NCBI GenBank assembly: GCA_937902305.1
Contig: CALDHV010000207.1
Span: 1-15,966 of the forward strand
Direction of reading: 5' to 3'
Source of the DNA: an uncultured Clostridia bacterium
GTDB taxonomy: Bacteria > Bacillota > Clostridia > Oscillospirales > Acutalibacteraceae
DNA: 15,966 nucleotides
Shown here piece after piece: positions 1 through 6,967 of this stretch (its first letter is position 1; every line of letters begins with the position of its first letter). The position numbers and the translations under genes were made by a program. The notes beneath the pieces were generated by a model, which was not told where the DNA came from, did not search any database, and saw only the letters and a program-made list of their open reading frames with translations.

Positions 1-1
1 C

Positions 2-514
2 GATTTCCGGCTCGGGCAGGTCTTTGATGCCCCCGCCGATGCGACCGGGCATCAGGAGCCGGGCGTTTGCCCGCTCCCGAACGGCAGTTATATTGCGTTC
101 GCGCGCACGATCACCGGCAACCAATGGACGACTTGCTCCTTTGACCCGCTGGCGTTCCCGCCGTTTCAGCCGGATGCCGCGTTCCCCTCTCCGCGCTCCC
201 CCATGTGCATCAAGCCGCTCCACGACGGCAGATATATCGCGATCTTCAACCCCGTCCCGTGCGACCCCGCCGACGACAAATACCGCTTTTTAGGCGGCAG
301 GCGCGCGCCGCTCGGCTATAAGCTGTCGGAGGACGGATACCGCTGGAGCGAGCTGAAGCTGTTGGAAACAGACCTCGACAGAGGCTATTGCTACACCGCC
401 GTTTTGTCCGATAATGACGAGTTTGTCCTGCTCGGCTATTGCGCCGGCGGCGACGAGGACGGGCTCTGCCTCAATCGGCAAAGGATCGTGCGGCTGACAT
501 TGGATGAACTGTAA
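2..514 (+). CDS. BNR/sialidase-like protein, C-terminal part (partial)
   Basis: The reading frame is open from the window edge, so the 5' end lies outside and the Met at 203 is internal. About 170 residues are visible. They match the end of a BNR_2-type (sialidase-like) six-bladed propeller: a SPRSPMCIKPLHDGRYIAIF segment, then RRAPLGYKLSEDG followed by YRWSELKLLE, then GYCYTAVLSDNDEFVLLGY. Family knowledge: these proteins include exo-alpha-sialidases and related glycoside hydrolases, but many members are not proven enzymes. The catalytic Asp, Tyr/Glu pair and Arg triad cannot be judged from this fragment alone. It ends in LTLDEL, with no anchor or C-terminal extra domain. The next gene starts about 40 bp downstream in the same direction, so co-transcription is possible. 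No terminator was seen in the gap. Confidence 0.7.
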   Translation, partial: DFRLGQVFDAPADATGHQEPGVCPLPNGSYIAFARTITGNQWTTCSFDPLAFPPFQPDAAFPSPRSPMCIKPLHDGRYIAIFNPVPCDPADDKYRFLGGRRAPLGYKLSEDGYRWSELKLLETDLDRGYCYTAVLSDNDEFVLLGYCAGGDEDGLCLNRQRIVRLTLDEL

Positions 515-556
515 GAATAGATACTGCAAATGCGAAAAGATGAGGTTGATATGGCT

Positions 557-1909
557 ATGAAACGCGTGCTGGCGGCGGTTGCCGCTCTGGCGTTGACCGT
601 CGCGCTGTTGGCGGGCGGCGCATTTTCGGCGAGCGCCGAAGCAACCGGCTATCCCTTGCCGGAAAGCCGGGCAATATACTCCGATGTGGCTCTGCTGGTC
701 AATCTGGGGAGCAAGGCGGAAAATGACACGGTGATCTATGCTAAAAATGCCGACGAGGTGCACGCGCCCGCGTCGATGATTCGGTATATGGTCGTGGCGT
801 ATGCTCTGACCCGCGTTCAGGAGCAGGGCTTGGATATGGATGCCGGCACCGGCACCTACACACTGGAGCTTTTCAATAATTTCGTTGCCGGCACCGGCGT
901 GCCGACCGCGAATATGAACTTCGGGGAAAGCTGGACGCTCCGCGATTTGATTGCGGCGTCCTTCCTGCAAAGCGCCAGCGACGCGGTGACGGTGCTGGCG
1001 GTCACGATCGACGGCTCGGTTTCCGCTTTTGTGAGGGGCATGAACGATTTGGCGCAAAAGATCGGCTGTGATTTCACGCATTTTGCGAATGTCACCGGTC
1101 TGGATTCGCTGGCGCAGTATACCACCGCGCGGGATGTCTATCGCATCATCCGTTACGCACAGACCTTCTCGGTATTCGAGGAGCTGGTCGGTAGCCGCAC
1201 CTACACGGTGCACCCCACCGCCGGTGGGACGGAACGCACCCTCGTATCGGTCAATCATATGCAAAACGGCGGCAGTACCTTCTATTACTCTCCGCTGGCA
1301 TTTTCCCGCACCGGTCTATCCGACCGGGAGGGACGCACCTGCGCGTCGGTCGCGCGGGACAGCGGCTATGAGTTTCTGGCGGTGGTGATGGCGTGCCCCG
1401 AGACCAACGCCGCCGGGCAAAGCGGACTGCACTATCTCGACACCCGCACGCTGTTCCGCTGGGCATTCAACAGCTTCCACTACACCACCGTGCTTGCCCG
1501 CAGTGAGATCCTCGCCAGCGTCAAGGTGCGTTTGGCGTGGAATACCGACCGGGTCAATCTCGTCCCGGAACGGGAATACGCCACCGTCATCGAAACCGGG
1601 ATGTCCAATGACCAGATCATCCGCCGGGTGACGGTCGATCAGGAGGTCATCAATGCCCCGGTGAAAAAGGGGGATGTGCTCGGCAAGGTCGAGCTGATCG
1701 TCAACGTTGACCAAAAGATCGGAGAGGTTCCGCTGGTCGCGTCCGAAAGCATCAGCCGCAACGGGCTGATGGTGGTGTTCAGCTTCCTCGGATCGGTCGT
1801 CACCTCCGGCTGGTTTTGGCTGGCATTCGGCGTGTTGCTGTTGCTGGTGGTCGGTTATATCGTGCTCAATGTCGTTTACAACCGTCGCCGTCGCCGCCGG
1901 TTCCGTTGA
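557..1909 (+). CDS. D-alanyl-D-alanine carboxypeptidase-like protein (peptidase S11) with degenerate catalytic motifs
   Basis: S11 (DacA/PBP5-type) fold of about 450 residues. Active members trim the terminal D-Ala from peptidoglycan stem peptides outside the membrane. Visible: an N-terminal signal peptide (MKRVLAAVAALALTVALL, Ala-rich cleavage zone), the S11 domain at about 35-290, a PBP5_C-like beta domain at about 320-405, a transmembrane anchor at about 418-440 and a cytoplasmic tail with six consecutive Arg. All three penicilloyl-serine motifs are present in order but altered: SxxK is S73-M-I-R76, SxN is S139-A-S141, and KTG is R251-T-G253. The nucleophile Ser is kept; the general-base Lys and the SxN Asn are not. 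Family knowledge predicts impaired or lost carboxypeptidase activity. GAGGT at 543-547 fits the ATG at 557 (or 551); the in-frame ATG at 530 has no ribosome site. ksgA follows after 10 bp. Confidence 0.88.
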   Translation: MKRVLAAVAALALTVALLAGGAFSASAEATGYPLPESRAIYSDVALLVNLGSKAENDTVIYAKNADEVHAPASMIRYMVVAYALTRVQEQGLDMDAGTGTYTLELFNNFVAGTGVPTANMNFGESWTLRDLIAASFLQSASDAVTVLAVTIDGSVSAFVRGMNDLAQKIGCDFTHFANVTGLDSLAQYTTARDVYRIIRYAQTFSVFEELVGSRTYTVHPTAGGTERTLVSVNHMQNGGSTFYYSPLAFSRTGLSDREGRTCASVARDSGYEFLAVVMACPETNAAGQSGLHYLDTRTLFRWAFNSFHYTTVLARSEILASVKVRLAWNTDRVNLVPEREYATVIETGMSNDQIIRRVTVDQEVINAPVKKGDVLGKVELIVNVDQKIGEVPLVASESISRNGLMVVFSFLGSVVTSGWFWLAFGVLLLLVVGYIVLNVVYNRRRRRRFR

Positions 1910-1919
1910 GGGAATAGCT

Positions 1920-2780
1920 ATGAATGAAACGGCACGCCTAACCGATGTCGGCACGATCCGCGATCTGCTGACCCGACACGGGTTTCATTTTTCAAAAAAA
2001 CTGGGGCAGAACTTTCTCGTCAACCCCTCTGTCTGCCCGCGTATGGCAGAGGCGTGCGGTGCAACGCCGGAGACCGGCGTGCTGGAGATCGGCCCCGGCT
2101 TTGGCGTACTGACACGGGAGCTGTCCGCCTGCGCGGGCAAGGTCGTCGCCATCGAGCTGGACGAGCGTCTGCCCTCCGTCTTGCGGGAAACGCTGGCGGG
2201 GCGGGACAATGTTACCGTCATCTCCGGCGACTGCCTCAAGTTAGACCTTGCCGCTCTGCTGGCGGAGCAGTTCGGCGACCGCCCGGTGGCGGTGTGCGCC
2301 AATCTGCCCTACTATATCACTTCGCCCATCCTGATGCATCTGCTGGAAAGCCGCCTGCCGGTGACAAATATCACCGTGATGGTGCAAAAGGAGGCGGCAC
2401 AACGGCTATGCGCCCGCCCGGGCACCCGTGCCGCCGGTGCGGTCACGCTGGCGGTGCATTATTACGCCGAGGCGGAGATGCTGTTTCCCGTTTCGCGCGG
2501 AAGCTTTATGCCCGCGCCGAATGTGGACAGCGCCGTCATCCGGCTGACCGTGCGCAAGGCACCGCCCTGCGCCGTCGGAGACGAAAAGAAGATGTTCCGG
2601 CTCATCCGCGCCGGCTTCGGTCAGCGGCGAAAAACGCTGGTCAATTCTCTGACCGCCGCCGGATTCACTAAGGAGGCGATCGCGGCGGCGCTTACAGCGG
2701 CGGGGATCTCCCCCACCGCCCGCGCCGAGGAGCTGACCCTGACGCAATTCGCCGCGATCTCCGACGCTTTGCCCGATTGA
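1920..2780 (+). CDS. rsmA: 16S rRNA (adenine(1518)-N(6)/adenine(1519)-N(6))-dimethyltransferase
   Basis: KsgA/RsmA of 286 residues, the usual length. It uses SAM to dimethylate two adjacent adenines in the helix 45 loop of 16S rRNA during late small-subunit assembly, in the cytoplasm. Seen: the N-terminal FSKKLGQNFL signature (about 24-33), SAM motif I LEIGPGFGVLT (55-65), the acidic AIELD end of strand 2 (77-81), the catalytic NLPYY motif (128-132), and a C-terminal helical domain with GFGQRRKTLVNSL. The ATG at 1920 is chosen because it gives the family N-terminus and has GAGGGA at 1908-1913 with 6-nt spacing. That ribosome site overlaps the TGA of the upstream gene, so translation may be coupled. 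An in-frame upstream ATG at 1869 lies inside the upstream gene and is rejected. A strong hairpin follows. Confidence 0.96.
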   Translation: MNETARLTDVGTIRDLLTRHGFHFSKKLGQNFLVNPSVCPRMAEACGATPETGVLEIGPGFGVLTRELSACAGKVVAIELDERLPSVLRETLAGRDNVTVISGDCLKLDLAALLAEQFGDRPVAVCANLPYYITSPILMHLLESRLPVTNITVMVQKEAAQRLCARPGTRAAGAVTLAVHYYAEAEMLFPVSRGSFMPAPNVDSAVIRLTVRKAPPCAVGDEKKMFRLIRAGFGQRRKTLVNSLTAAGFTKEAIAAALTAAGISPTARAEELTLTQFAAISDALPD

Positions 2781-2802
2781 GACAAAAGAACAGCAAACAG
2801 AA

Positions 2803-2838
2803 GGGAGCCGAAAAAGTCTGTGGACTTTTTCGGCTCCC
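2803..2838 (+). terminator. Hairpin terminator after rsmA
   Basis: A perfect 16-bp inverted repeat (2803-2818 with 2823-2838) closed by a TGTG loop, starting 22 bp after the rsmA stop. The stem contains an A5/T5 block. The following run is CTCTTGCATTTG, so the U-tail is weak. It could still end transcription or protect the 3' end. Confidence 0.7.
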
Positions 2839-2915
2839 TCTTGCATTTGCACGCGACGGCTCAAACCGCCGCCGTTTTGTAACAGTAAGTCGGATCAAAA
2901 GGGCGCGTTCACTTT

Positions 2916-3083
2916 TTACAGCTCGATTTTACCGTGCTCGTTTTCAAATTGGGCGACCCGCTTTTTCAAATATTGCTCTATCTCTTTGTTCGCCGAGCGA
3001 CCCTCAAAATCGGCAATATAACGGAACTTTTGAAACAAATTGCGGTCTACCCGTAGTGTGTATCGCAAAAGCTTTTCTTCCAT
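2916..3083 (-). CDS. Small ribbon-helix-helix (Arc/CopG-like) DNA-binding protein
   Basis: A 55-residue protein beginning MEEKLLRYTLRVDRNLFQKF. The alternating polar/hydrophobic strand (LLRYTLRVD), a first helix (RNLFQKFRYIADFEG), the turn RSANKEIEQ and a second helix (YLKKRVAQFENEHG) fit the Arc/MetJ/CopG fold, in which a dimer inserts a two-stranded sheet into the major groove. The start at 3083 has GAGGTG (complement of 3088-3093) at good spacing; the extra 16 codons upstream in frame have no ribosome site and cover the operator region. It is divergent from the SLOG gene at 3205, with a 121-bp gap full of repeated half-sites, so autoregulation and control of that gene are inferred. Short RHH proteins are also antitoxins or plasmid copy regulators; no toxin is adjacent. 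The A/T content is visibly higher than in flanking genes. Confidence 0.75.
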   Translation of the reverse strand: MEEKLLRYTLRVDRNLFQKFRYIADFEGRSANKEIEQYLKKRVAQFENEHGKIEL

Positions 3084-3100
3084 AATGCACCTCGCCGCAC

Positions 3101-3182
3101 TTGATGTTATTATGACATAATTATAGCGCAATTATTGCGTCAAAAACAAAATGGTGATATTATGACATCATTGTGACGCATT
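3101..3182. promoter_or_regulatory. Divergent promoter/operator region with repeated TGAC half-sites
   Basis: TATTATGACAT occurs at 3108-3118 and again at 3158-3168, exactly 50 bp apart. Related half-sites TGACATA (3113-3119), TGACATC (3163-3169), TGACGCA (3174-3180) and its inverse TGCGTCA (3136-3142) share a TGACRY core. A 13-bp palindrome CGCAATTATTGCG lies at 3127-3139. Plus-strand promoter: TTGCGT (3135-3140), 17 bp, TATTAT (3158-3163). Minus-strand promoter: TATAAT as the complement of 3120-3125, with a weak TTGTTT 18 bp away (3144-3149). The repeats overlap the plus -10 and the likely minus start site, as expected for operators. Binding by the RHH protein is inference. Confidence 0.55.
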
Positions 3183-3204
3183 ATTTTTTTTGGAGGTATC
3201 TGAA

Positions 3205-3552
3205 ATGAAAGTGGCGATCATCGGCTCGCGGGGACTTACCGTGAAAGACTTGGAAACATATTTGCCGCCTGATACGACCGGAATCGTATCAGGCGGCGCA
3301 AAAGGCGTTGATACCTGTGCAGAACAATATGCAAAGCAAAACGGAATACCGCTACGAGTATTTTTGCCCGAATATGAAAAATACGGCAGATTTGCGCCGC
3401 TTAAACGTAATATCCGCATCGTAGACTACGCCGACGTGGTGCTGGCGTTTTGGGACGGCTCATCCCGCGGCACAAAATACGCCATAGATTATGCCGAAGA
3501 AAAAGGGAAAACAGTCAGACTTATCGTAACGGAGTGCCATAAGAAGGATTAA
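3205..3552 (+). CDS. SLOG-family (DUF2493/YspA-like) Rossmann-fold protein
   Basis: A 115-residue protein with a Rossmann-like pattern: strand MKVAIIGSRGL, the glycine-rich IVSGGAKGVDTCAEQYA, a basic FAPLKRNIRIVDYADVVLAFW segment and a closing DGSSRGTKYAIDYA. This is the layout of the SLOG superfamily (relatives of DprA, LOG/TIR-associated and YspA-like proteins), which bind nucleotides or nucleotide-derived ligands; specific functions are mostly unknown. The ATG at 3205 has GGAGGT at 3192-3197 with 7-nt spacing. It is transcribed away from the RHH gene through a shared control region. No partner effector (pore former, nuclease, TIR) is adjacent, so this is not a recognisable defence system as it stands. 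The A/T-rich composition suggests the pair was acquired together. Confidence 0.75.
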   Translation: MKVAIIGSRGLTVKDLETYLPPDTTGIVSGGAKGVDTCAEQYAKQNGIPLRVFLPEYEKYGRFAPLKRNIRIVDYADVVLAFWDGSSRGTKYAIDYAEEKGKTVRLIVTECHKKD

Positions 3553-3610
3553 AGTCTCCGCGGCCCAACCGCCGAAATGCGCCCGACAACGGATAAAAAC
3601 CGTAAAATGC

Positions 3611-3639
3611 TTGCAAACGGCAAAGGTTTCTGTTATAAT
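3611..3639 (+). promoter_or_regulatory. Promoter of the alpha-galactosidase gene
   Basis: TTGCAA at 3611-3616, a 17-bp spacer and a perfect TATAAT at 3634-3639, preceded by an extended -10 TG at 3631-3632. The predicted start is near 3646, giving a short leader of about 35 nt. TGCAAACG at 3612-3619, over the -35, resembles one half of a catabolite-response (cre) site. The other half is poor, so CcpA control is only a possibility. Confidence 0.75.
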
Positions 3640-3680
3640 TTAACAAATCTTTGCCATTCTATATAAAGGAGCATCCCACT

Positions 3681-5870
3681 ATGCCGATACGCTTTGATGA
3701 AACACGCGGTCAGTTTTATCTCCACACCGACCACGCCAGTTATATTATCGAACTGCTTGACGGACGCATCCCGATGCACGCGCACTGGGGCGGACGGCTG
3801 GACACGATGGAACCGATGTCAAGCTTCCTCTCGACCCACCATTCCAATTTCGTCGCGCTGGACACCGGTGCGGAGTCTCCGCTGGGCTCGACCGACTCTC
3901 TGCAACTGGAATACCCCGTCTACGGAACGAGTGACCTGCGTCAGCCGGCGTTGCACGTTCAGTTTGCCGACGGCACCCGCATTCAACAGCCGGAATATGT
4001 CAGCCACACCATCCGCGACGGCAAGCCGGCACTGGAGGGCTTGCCCGCGACCTACGGCGATGCCGAGGATGTCCAGACGCTGGAGATCACCCTGCGCGAT
4101 GCGTACAGCGGGTTGACGTTGCTTCTGCAATACAGCGTATTCCCCGCCTACGATGCCATCACCCGCTCTGCAAAGATCGTCAACGGCGGCAAGGATGCCG
4201 TCAAGCTGCTCAAAGTGATGAGCGCCAATGTGGATTTCTATGAGCGTCCGCTCGATATGATGCATCTGTGGGGTATTTGGGCACGGGAACGCCATGTCGA
4301 GCGTCTGCCGCTCGGTCACAGCGGTCAGCGGGTCTCCTCCGCGCGCGGCGCCAGCGGACACGAGCACAATCCATTCTTCGCTCTGCTCGATCCCACGGCG
4401 ACCGAAACCACCGGTGAGGTATACGGCTTCAGCCTCGTATACAGCGGCAACTTTGAGGCAGGCGCCGAACCGGATGCGTTTGGCTTCACCCGCGCCGCCA
4501 TCGGCATCAACAGCTTTGACTTTTCATGGGAGCTGACCCCGCAGGCGTCGTTCCAGACGCCGGAGGCAGTGCTGGTCTATTCCGCCGAGGGCATCGGCGA
4601 AATGTCCCGCCGCTATCACCGCCTGTACCGCGAGCACCTTTGCCGCGGCGAATATCAGTTTGCCGACCGTCCGGTGCTGGTCAACAACTGGGAGGCGACC
4701 TACTTCAATTTCAATGAGGAAAAACTGCTCACCATCGCCGCAGAAGCAAAAAAGCTCGACATTGATATGCTCGTGCTGGATGACGGCTGGTTCGGCAAGC
4801 GCGACAACGACAACTGCTCGCTCGGCGACTGGGTATGCAATACCGACAAGCTCAAGGGCGGGCTGAAATCCCTCGGCGACCGGCTCACCGAGATGGGGCT
4901 TCGGTTCGGGCTGTGGTTTGAGCCGGAGATGATTTCCCCGGACAGCGACCTGTATCGCGCACACCCCGACTGGTGCATCCACGTTCCCGGTCGTCCGCGG
5001 CACGAAAGCCGCACCCAGCTCATCCTCGATCTGTCCCGCCCCGAGGTGCAGGATTACGTGATCGGCGCGGTTTCTGCGGTGCTGGACAGCGCCCCCATCT
5101 CCTACGTTAAGTGGGATATGAACCGCAGTTACAGTGACATCGGCTCGGCATATCTTGACGCGGCGCATCAGCAGGAATTGCCGCACCGCTATATGCTCGG
5201 TCTGTACCGCATCCTTGATGCCGTAACCTCTGCCCACCCGCACATTCTTTTTGAAAGCTGCAGCGGCGGCGGCGGGCGCTTTGATCCCGGTATGCTCTAC
5301 TATATGCCGCAGACATGGTGCAGTGATGATAGCGACGCCGTCGAGCGCCTGTATATCCAATACGGCACCAGTATGGTCTACCCCTCGATCACGATGGGCG
5401 CACACGTTTCGGTTTGCCCCAATCACCAGATCGGACGCACCACCCCGTTTGCGATGCGCGGCAACGTCGCCATGTCCGGGCAATTCGGGTATGAGCTTGA
5501 CCTGTCGAAGCTCAGCGACGAGGATCGCGCGCTCGCCAAGGAGCAGGTGGCTTTCTACAAGGCGCACCGCCACACCGTCCAGCACGGGGATATGTTCCGG
5601 CTGTGCAGTCCATTTGAGGAGCCGTTCGCCGCATGGGAGTTCCGTTCGCCGGACGAAAAGGAAGTTTTGCTCTTTGGATTCAATATCGCCGGTCGGGCGA
5701 TCCAGTCACCGAAGCGGGTCAAGCTACAAGGGCTGGATACCGCCGCCAGCTACCGCGACGAAGCGACCGGGCGGGTGTATTCCGGGGCTTTTCTCGCACA
5801 GATCGGCATCCCGTTCGAGCGCGCCCACGACTATCAGAACGCTGTGTATGTTTTCCGCAAGGAGAACTGA
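3681..5870 (+). CDS. Alpha-galactosidase (GH36)
   Basis: A 729-residue GH36 enzyme that removes terminal alpha-galactose from raffinose-family sugars, melibiose or galactomannan, with retention of configuration. Order seen: an N-terminal beta-sandwich (about 1-310), then a TIM barrel with NNWEATYFNF, the DDGWFGKRD loop, LRFGLWFEPEM, the nucleophile segment YVKWDMN (Asp 479), ESCSGGGGRFD, and the acid/base segment WCSDDSD (Asp 549 by analogy with family members), then a C-terminal sheet domain. The length matches tetrameric Firmicute enzymes. There is no signal peptide, so it is cytoplasmic and acts on imported oligosaccharides. The ATG at 3681 has AAAGGAG at 3665-3671. An epimerase gene follows after 38 bp and shares its promoter. 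No transporter or regulator gene of a classic raffinose operon is adjacent. Confidence 0.95.
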   Translation: MPIRFDETRGQFYLHTDHASYIIELLDGRIPMHAHWGGRLDTMEPMSSFLSTHHSNFVALDTGAESPLGSTDSLQLEYPVYGTSDLRQPALHVQFADGTRIQQPEYVSHTIRDGKPALEGLPATYGDAEDVQTLEITLRDAYSGLTLLLQYSVFPAYDAITRSAKIVNGGKDAVKLLKVMSANVDFYERPLDMMHLWGIWARERHVERLPLGHSGQRVSSARGASGHEHNPFFALLDPTATETTGEVYGFSLVYSGNFEAGAEPDAFGFTRAAIGINSFDFSWELTPQASFQTPEAVLVYSAEGIGEMSRRYHRLYREHLCRGEYQFADRPVLVNNWEATYFNFNEEKLLTIAAEAKKLDIDMLVLDDGWFGKRDNDNCSLGDWVCNTDKLKGGLKSLGDRLTEMGLRFGLWFEPEMISPDSDLYRAHPDWCIHVPGRPRHESRTQLILDLSRPEVQDYVIGAVSAVLDSAPISYVKWDMNRSYSDIGSAYLDAAHQQELPHRYMLGLYRILDAVTSAHPHILFESCSGGGGRFDPGMLYYMPQTWCSDDSDAVERLYIQYGTSMVYPSITMGAHVSVCPNHQIGRTTPFAMRGNVAMSGQFGYELDLSKLSDEDRALAKEQVAFYKAHRHTVQHGDMFRLCSPFEEPFAAWEFRSPDEKEVLLFGFNIAGRAIQSPKRVKLQGLDTAASYRDEATGRVYSGAFLAQIGIPFERAHDYQNAVYVFRKEN

Positions 5871-5908
5871 CGATAAGCCCATTCGCACAGACTGAAAGGA
5901 GGATCATT

Positions 5909-6793
5909 ATGATCTATATTCTTGAAAATGACAAGCTGAAAATCAAAATCAGCAGTATGGGTGCAGAGCTGCAATCCATTCGCCGTCTCGATGACGACAC
6001 CGAGTATCTGTGGCAGGGTGACCCCACCTACTGGGCAAACCGCGCGACCAACATTTTCCCGACCTGCGGACGTATGGTGGAAGGAAAATACACCTATCGC
6101 GGCAAAACCTATGATATGCAGATCCACGGCATCGTGCGCACGATGGAATGGAAAGTGGTTTATCAGAAAAGCAACGCGCTGACGATGCAGGTCACATCCG
6201 ACCCGAACACGCTGGCGGTCTATCCGTTCCCGTTCACGATGGAGATCGCCTACACACTCAACGACGAGGAGCTGTCGGTCGCCCTGATCGTCCACAATCC
6301 CGATGATGCGAGCGAACCGATGCTGTTTGCGGTCGGCGGACATCCGGGCTTCAACCTGCCGCTTAATGAGGGGCTGACCTTTGAGGATTACGAGGTCGTG
6401 TTCGATGAGCCGTGCGACGCGCGACGGCTGGCGCTCTCCGACACCTGCTTCTATCTCAATGATTCCGTTCCGTTTGCGTTGGAGGATAATTGCCGTCTGC
6501 CGCTCCGCCACGATTTGTTCGACAACGACGCCATTTTCCTGCGCAACACCTGCGGCGCCGTCACCCTGCGGAGCGACAAGGGCGGTCACAGCGTCCGTGT
6601 GGTATATCCCGATATGAAGTTCCTCGGGCTGTGGCATAAGCCGCACACCGAGGCGCCATATATCTGCATCGAGCCGTGGCGCGGCACGCCGGCACTGGAC
6701 GGTCATATCAACGATTTGACCGAGCTTCCTGAAATGGAGCGTCTGGAGCCGGGACAGACCTATCGCAATGTGTACACCATCACCCTGCGCTGA
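5909..6793 (+). CDS. Aldose 1-epimerase family protein (galactose mutarotase-like, LacX type)
   Basis: A 294-residue beta-sandwich mutarotase-like protein of about the usual length for the LacX/YihR-like branch. Visible conserved points: NIFPTCGRM early in the chain, the His in HGIVR (His 73), the His in GGHPGFNLPL (His 145) and the Glu in CIEPWRG (Glu 255), which fit the two-His/one-Glu catalytic set of the family. The likely job is to interconvert alpha and beta anomers of galactose (or a related hexose) released by the upstream alpha-galactosidase. The ATG at 5909 has a strong AAAGGAGG at 5895-5902 with 6-nt spacing; the long in-frame extension upstream lies inside the galactosidase gene and is rejected. 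A terminator follows within 11 bp, so this closes a two-gene operon. The true sugar could differ from galactose. Confidence 0.88.
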   Translation: MIYILENDKLKIKISSMGAELQSIRRLDDDTEYLWQGDPTYWANRATNIFPTCGRMVEGKYTYRGKTYDMQIHGIVRTMEWKVVYQKSNALTMQVTSDPNTLAVYPFPFTMEIAYTLNDEELSVALIVHNPDDASEPMLFAVGGHPGFNLPLNEGLTFEDYEVVFDEPCDARRLALSDTCFYLNDSVPFALEDNCRLPLRHDLFDNDAIFLRNTCGAVTLRSDKGGHSVRVVYPDMKFLGLWHKPHTEAPYICIEPWRGTPALDGHINDLTELPEMERLEPGQTYRNVYTITLR

Positions 6794-6803
6794 TTTCAAA
6801 GCT

Positions 6804-6848
6804 AAAAAGTGGCTGTTAAAAAACTCGTTTTTTAACAGCCACTTTTTT
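6804..6848 (+). terminator. Strong intrinsic terminator after the galactoside operon
   Basis: A perfect 21-bp inverted repeat (6804-6824 with 6827-6847). The core AGTGGCTGTTA pairs with TAACAGCCACT, flanked by A and T runs. The literal loop is 2 nt, so the innermost pairs will open. The T6 run at 6843-6848 gives the U-tail, and the matching A run allows bidirectional use. It abuts the repeat element that begins at 6848. Confidence 0.9.
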
Positions 6849-6923
6849 AGACGCCAGACGCTAAACGATATGGTTTTTGGCTTGTGCGCATCCGGAAGCT
6901 TGTGCGAATGGCAGAATACTGTG

Positions 6924-6957
6924 CCGTAGGGGAGGGGCTCTGTCCCCTCCCCTACGG
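6924..6957. repeat. GC-rich hairpin, copy 1
   Basis: A perfect 14-bp stem (CCGTAGGGGAGGGG with its complement at 6944-6957) around a CTCTGT loop. The 22-bp core at 6930-6951 recurs identically at 7289-7310, loop included. It has no T-run on either side, so it is not a typical terminator. Confidence 0.85.
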
Positions 6958-6967
6958 GGTAGCTTCA

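Noticed and set aside
290..1264. Long minus-strand open frame opposite the sialidase-like and carboxypeptidase-like genes
   Set aside because: The plus strand has clear domain motifs and ribosome sites; the minus frame has no recognisable domain and is a by-product of GC-rich codons.
2803..2838. Long hairpin considered as an insertion or attachment site
   Set aside because: Its position just after rsmA and its simple perfect stem are explained by a terminator; no second copy was seen in the window.
2777..3085. Plus-strand open frame of 102 codons starting at the rsmA end
   Set aside because: It reads through the terminator hairpin and is antisense to the better supported RHH gene.
2916..3552. 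RHH/SLOG pair considered as a toxin-antitoxin system
   Set aside because: The genes are divergent rather than in one operon and the SLOG protein has no toxin-like motif; a regulator-target pair fits better.
3611..3625. Catabolite-response (cre) site over the galactosidase -35
   Set aside because: Only one half (TGCAAACG) fits; the other half departs from the consensus, so it is not listed as a feature.
4524..5585. Long minus-strand open frame opposite the alpha-galactosidase
   Set aside because: It lies wholly inside a well-supported GH36 gene and reads as low-information sequence; antisense artefact.
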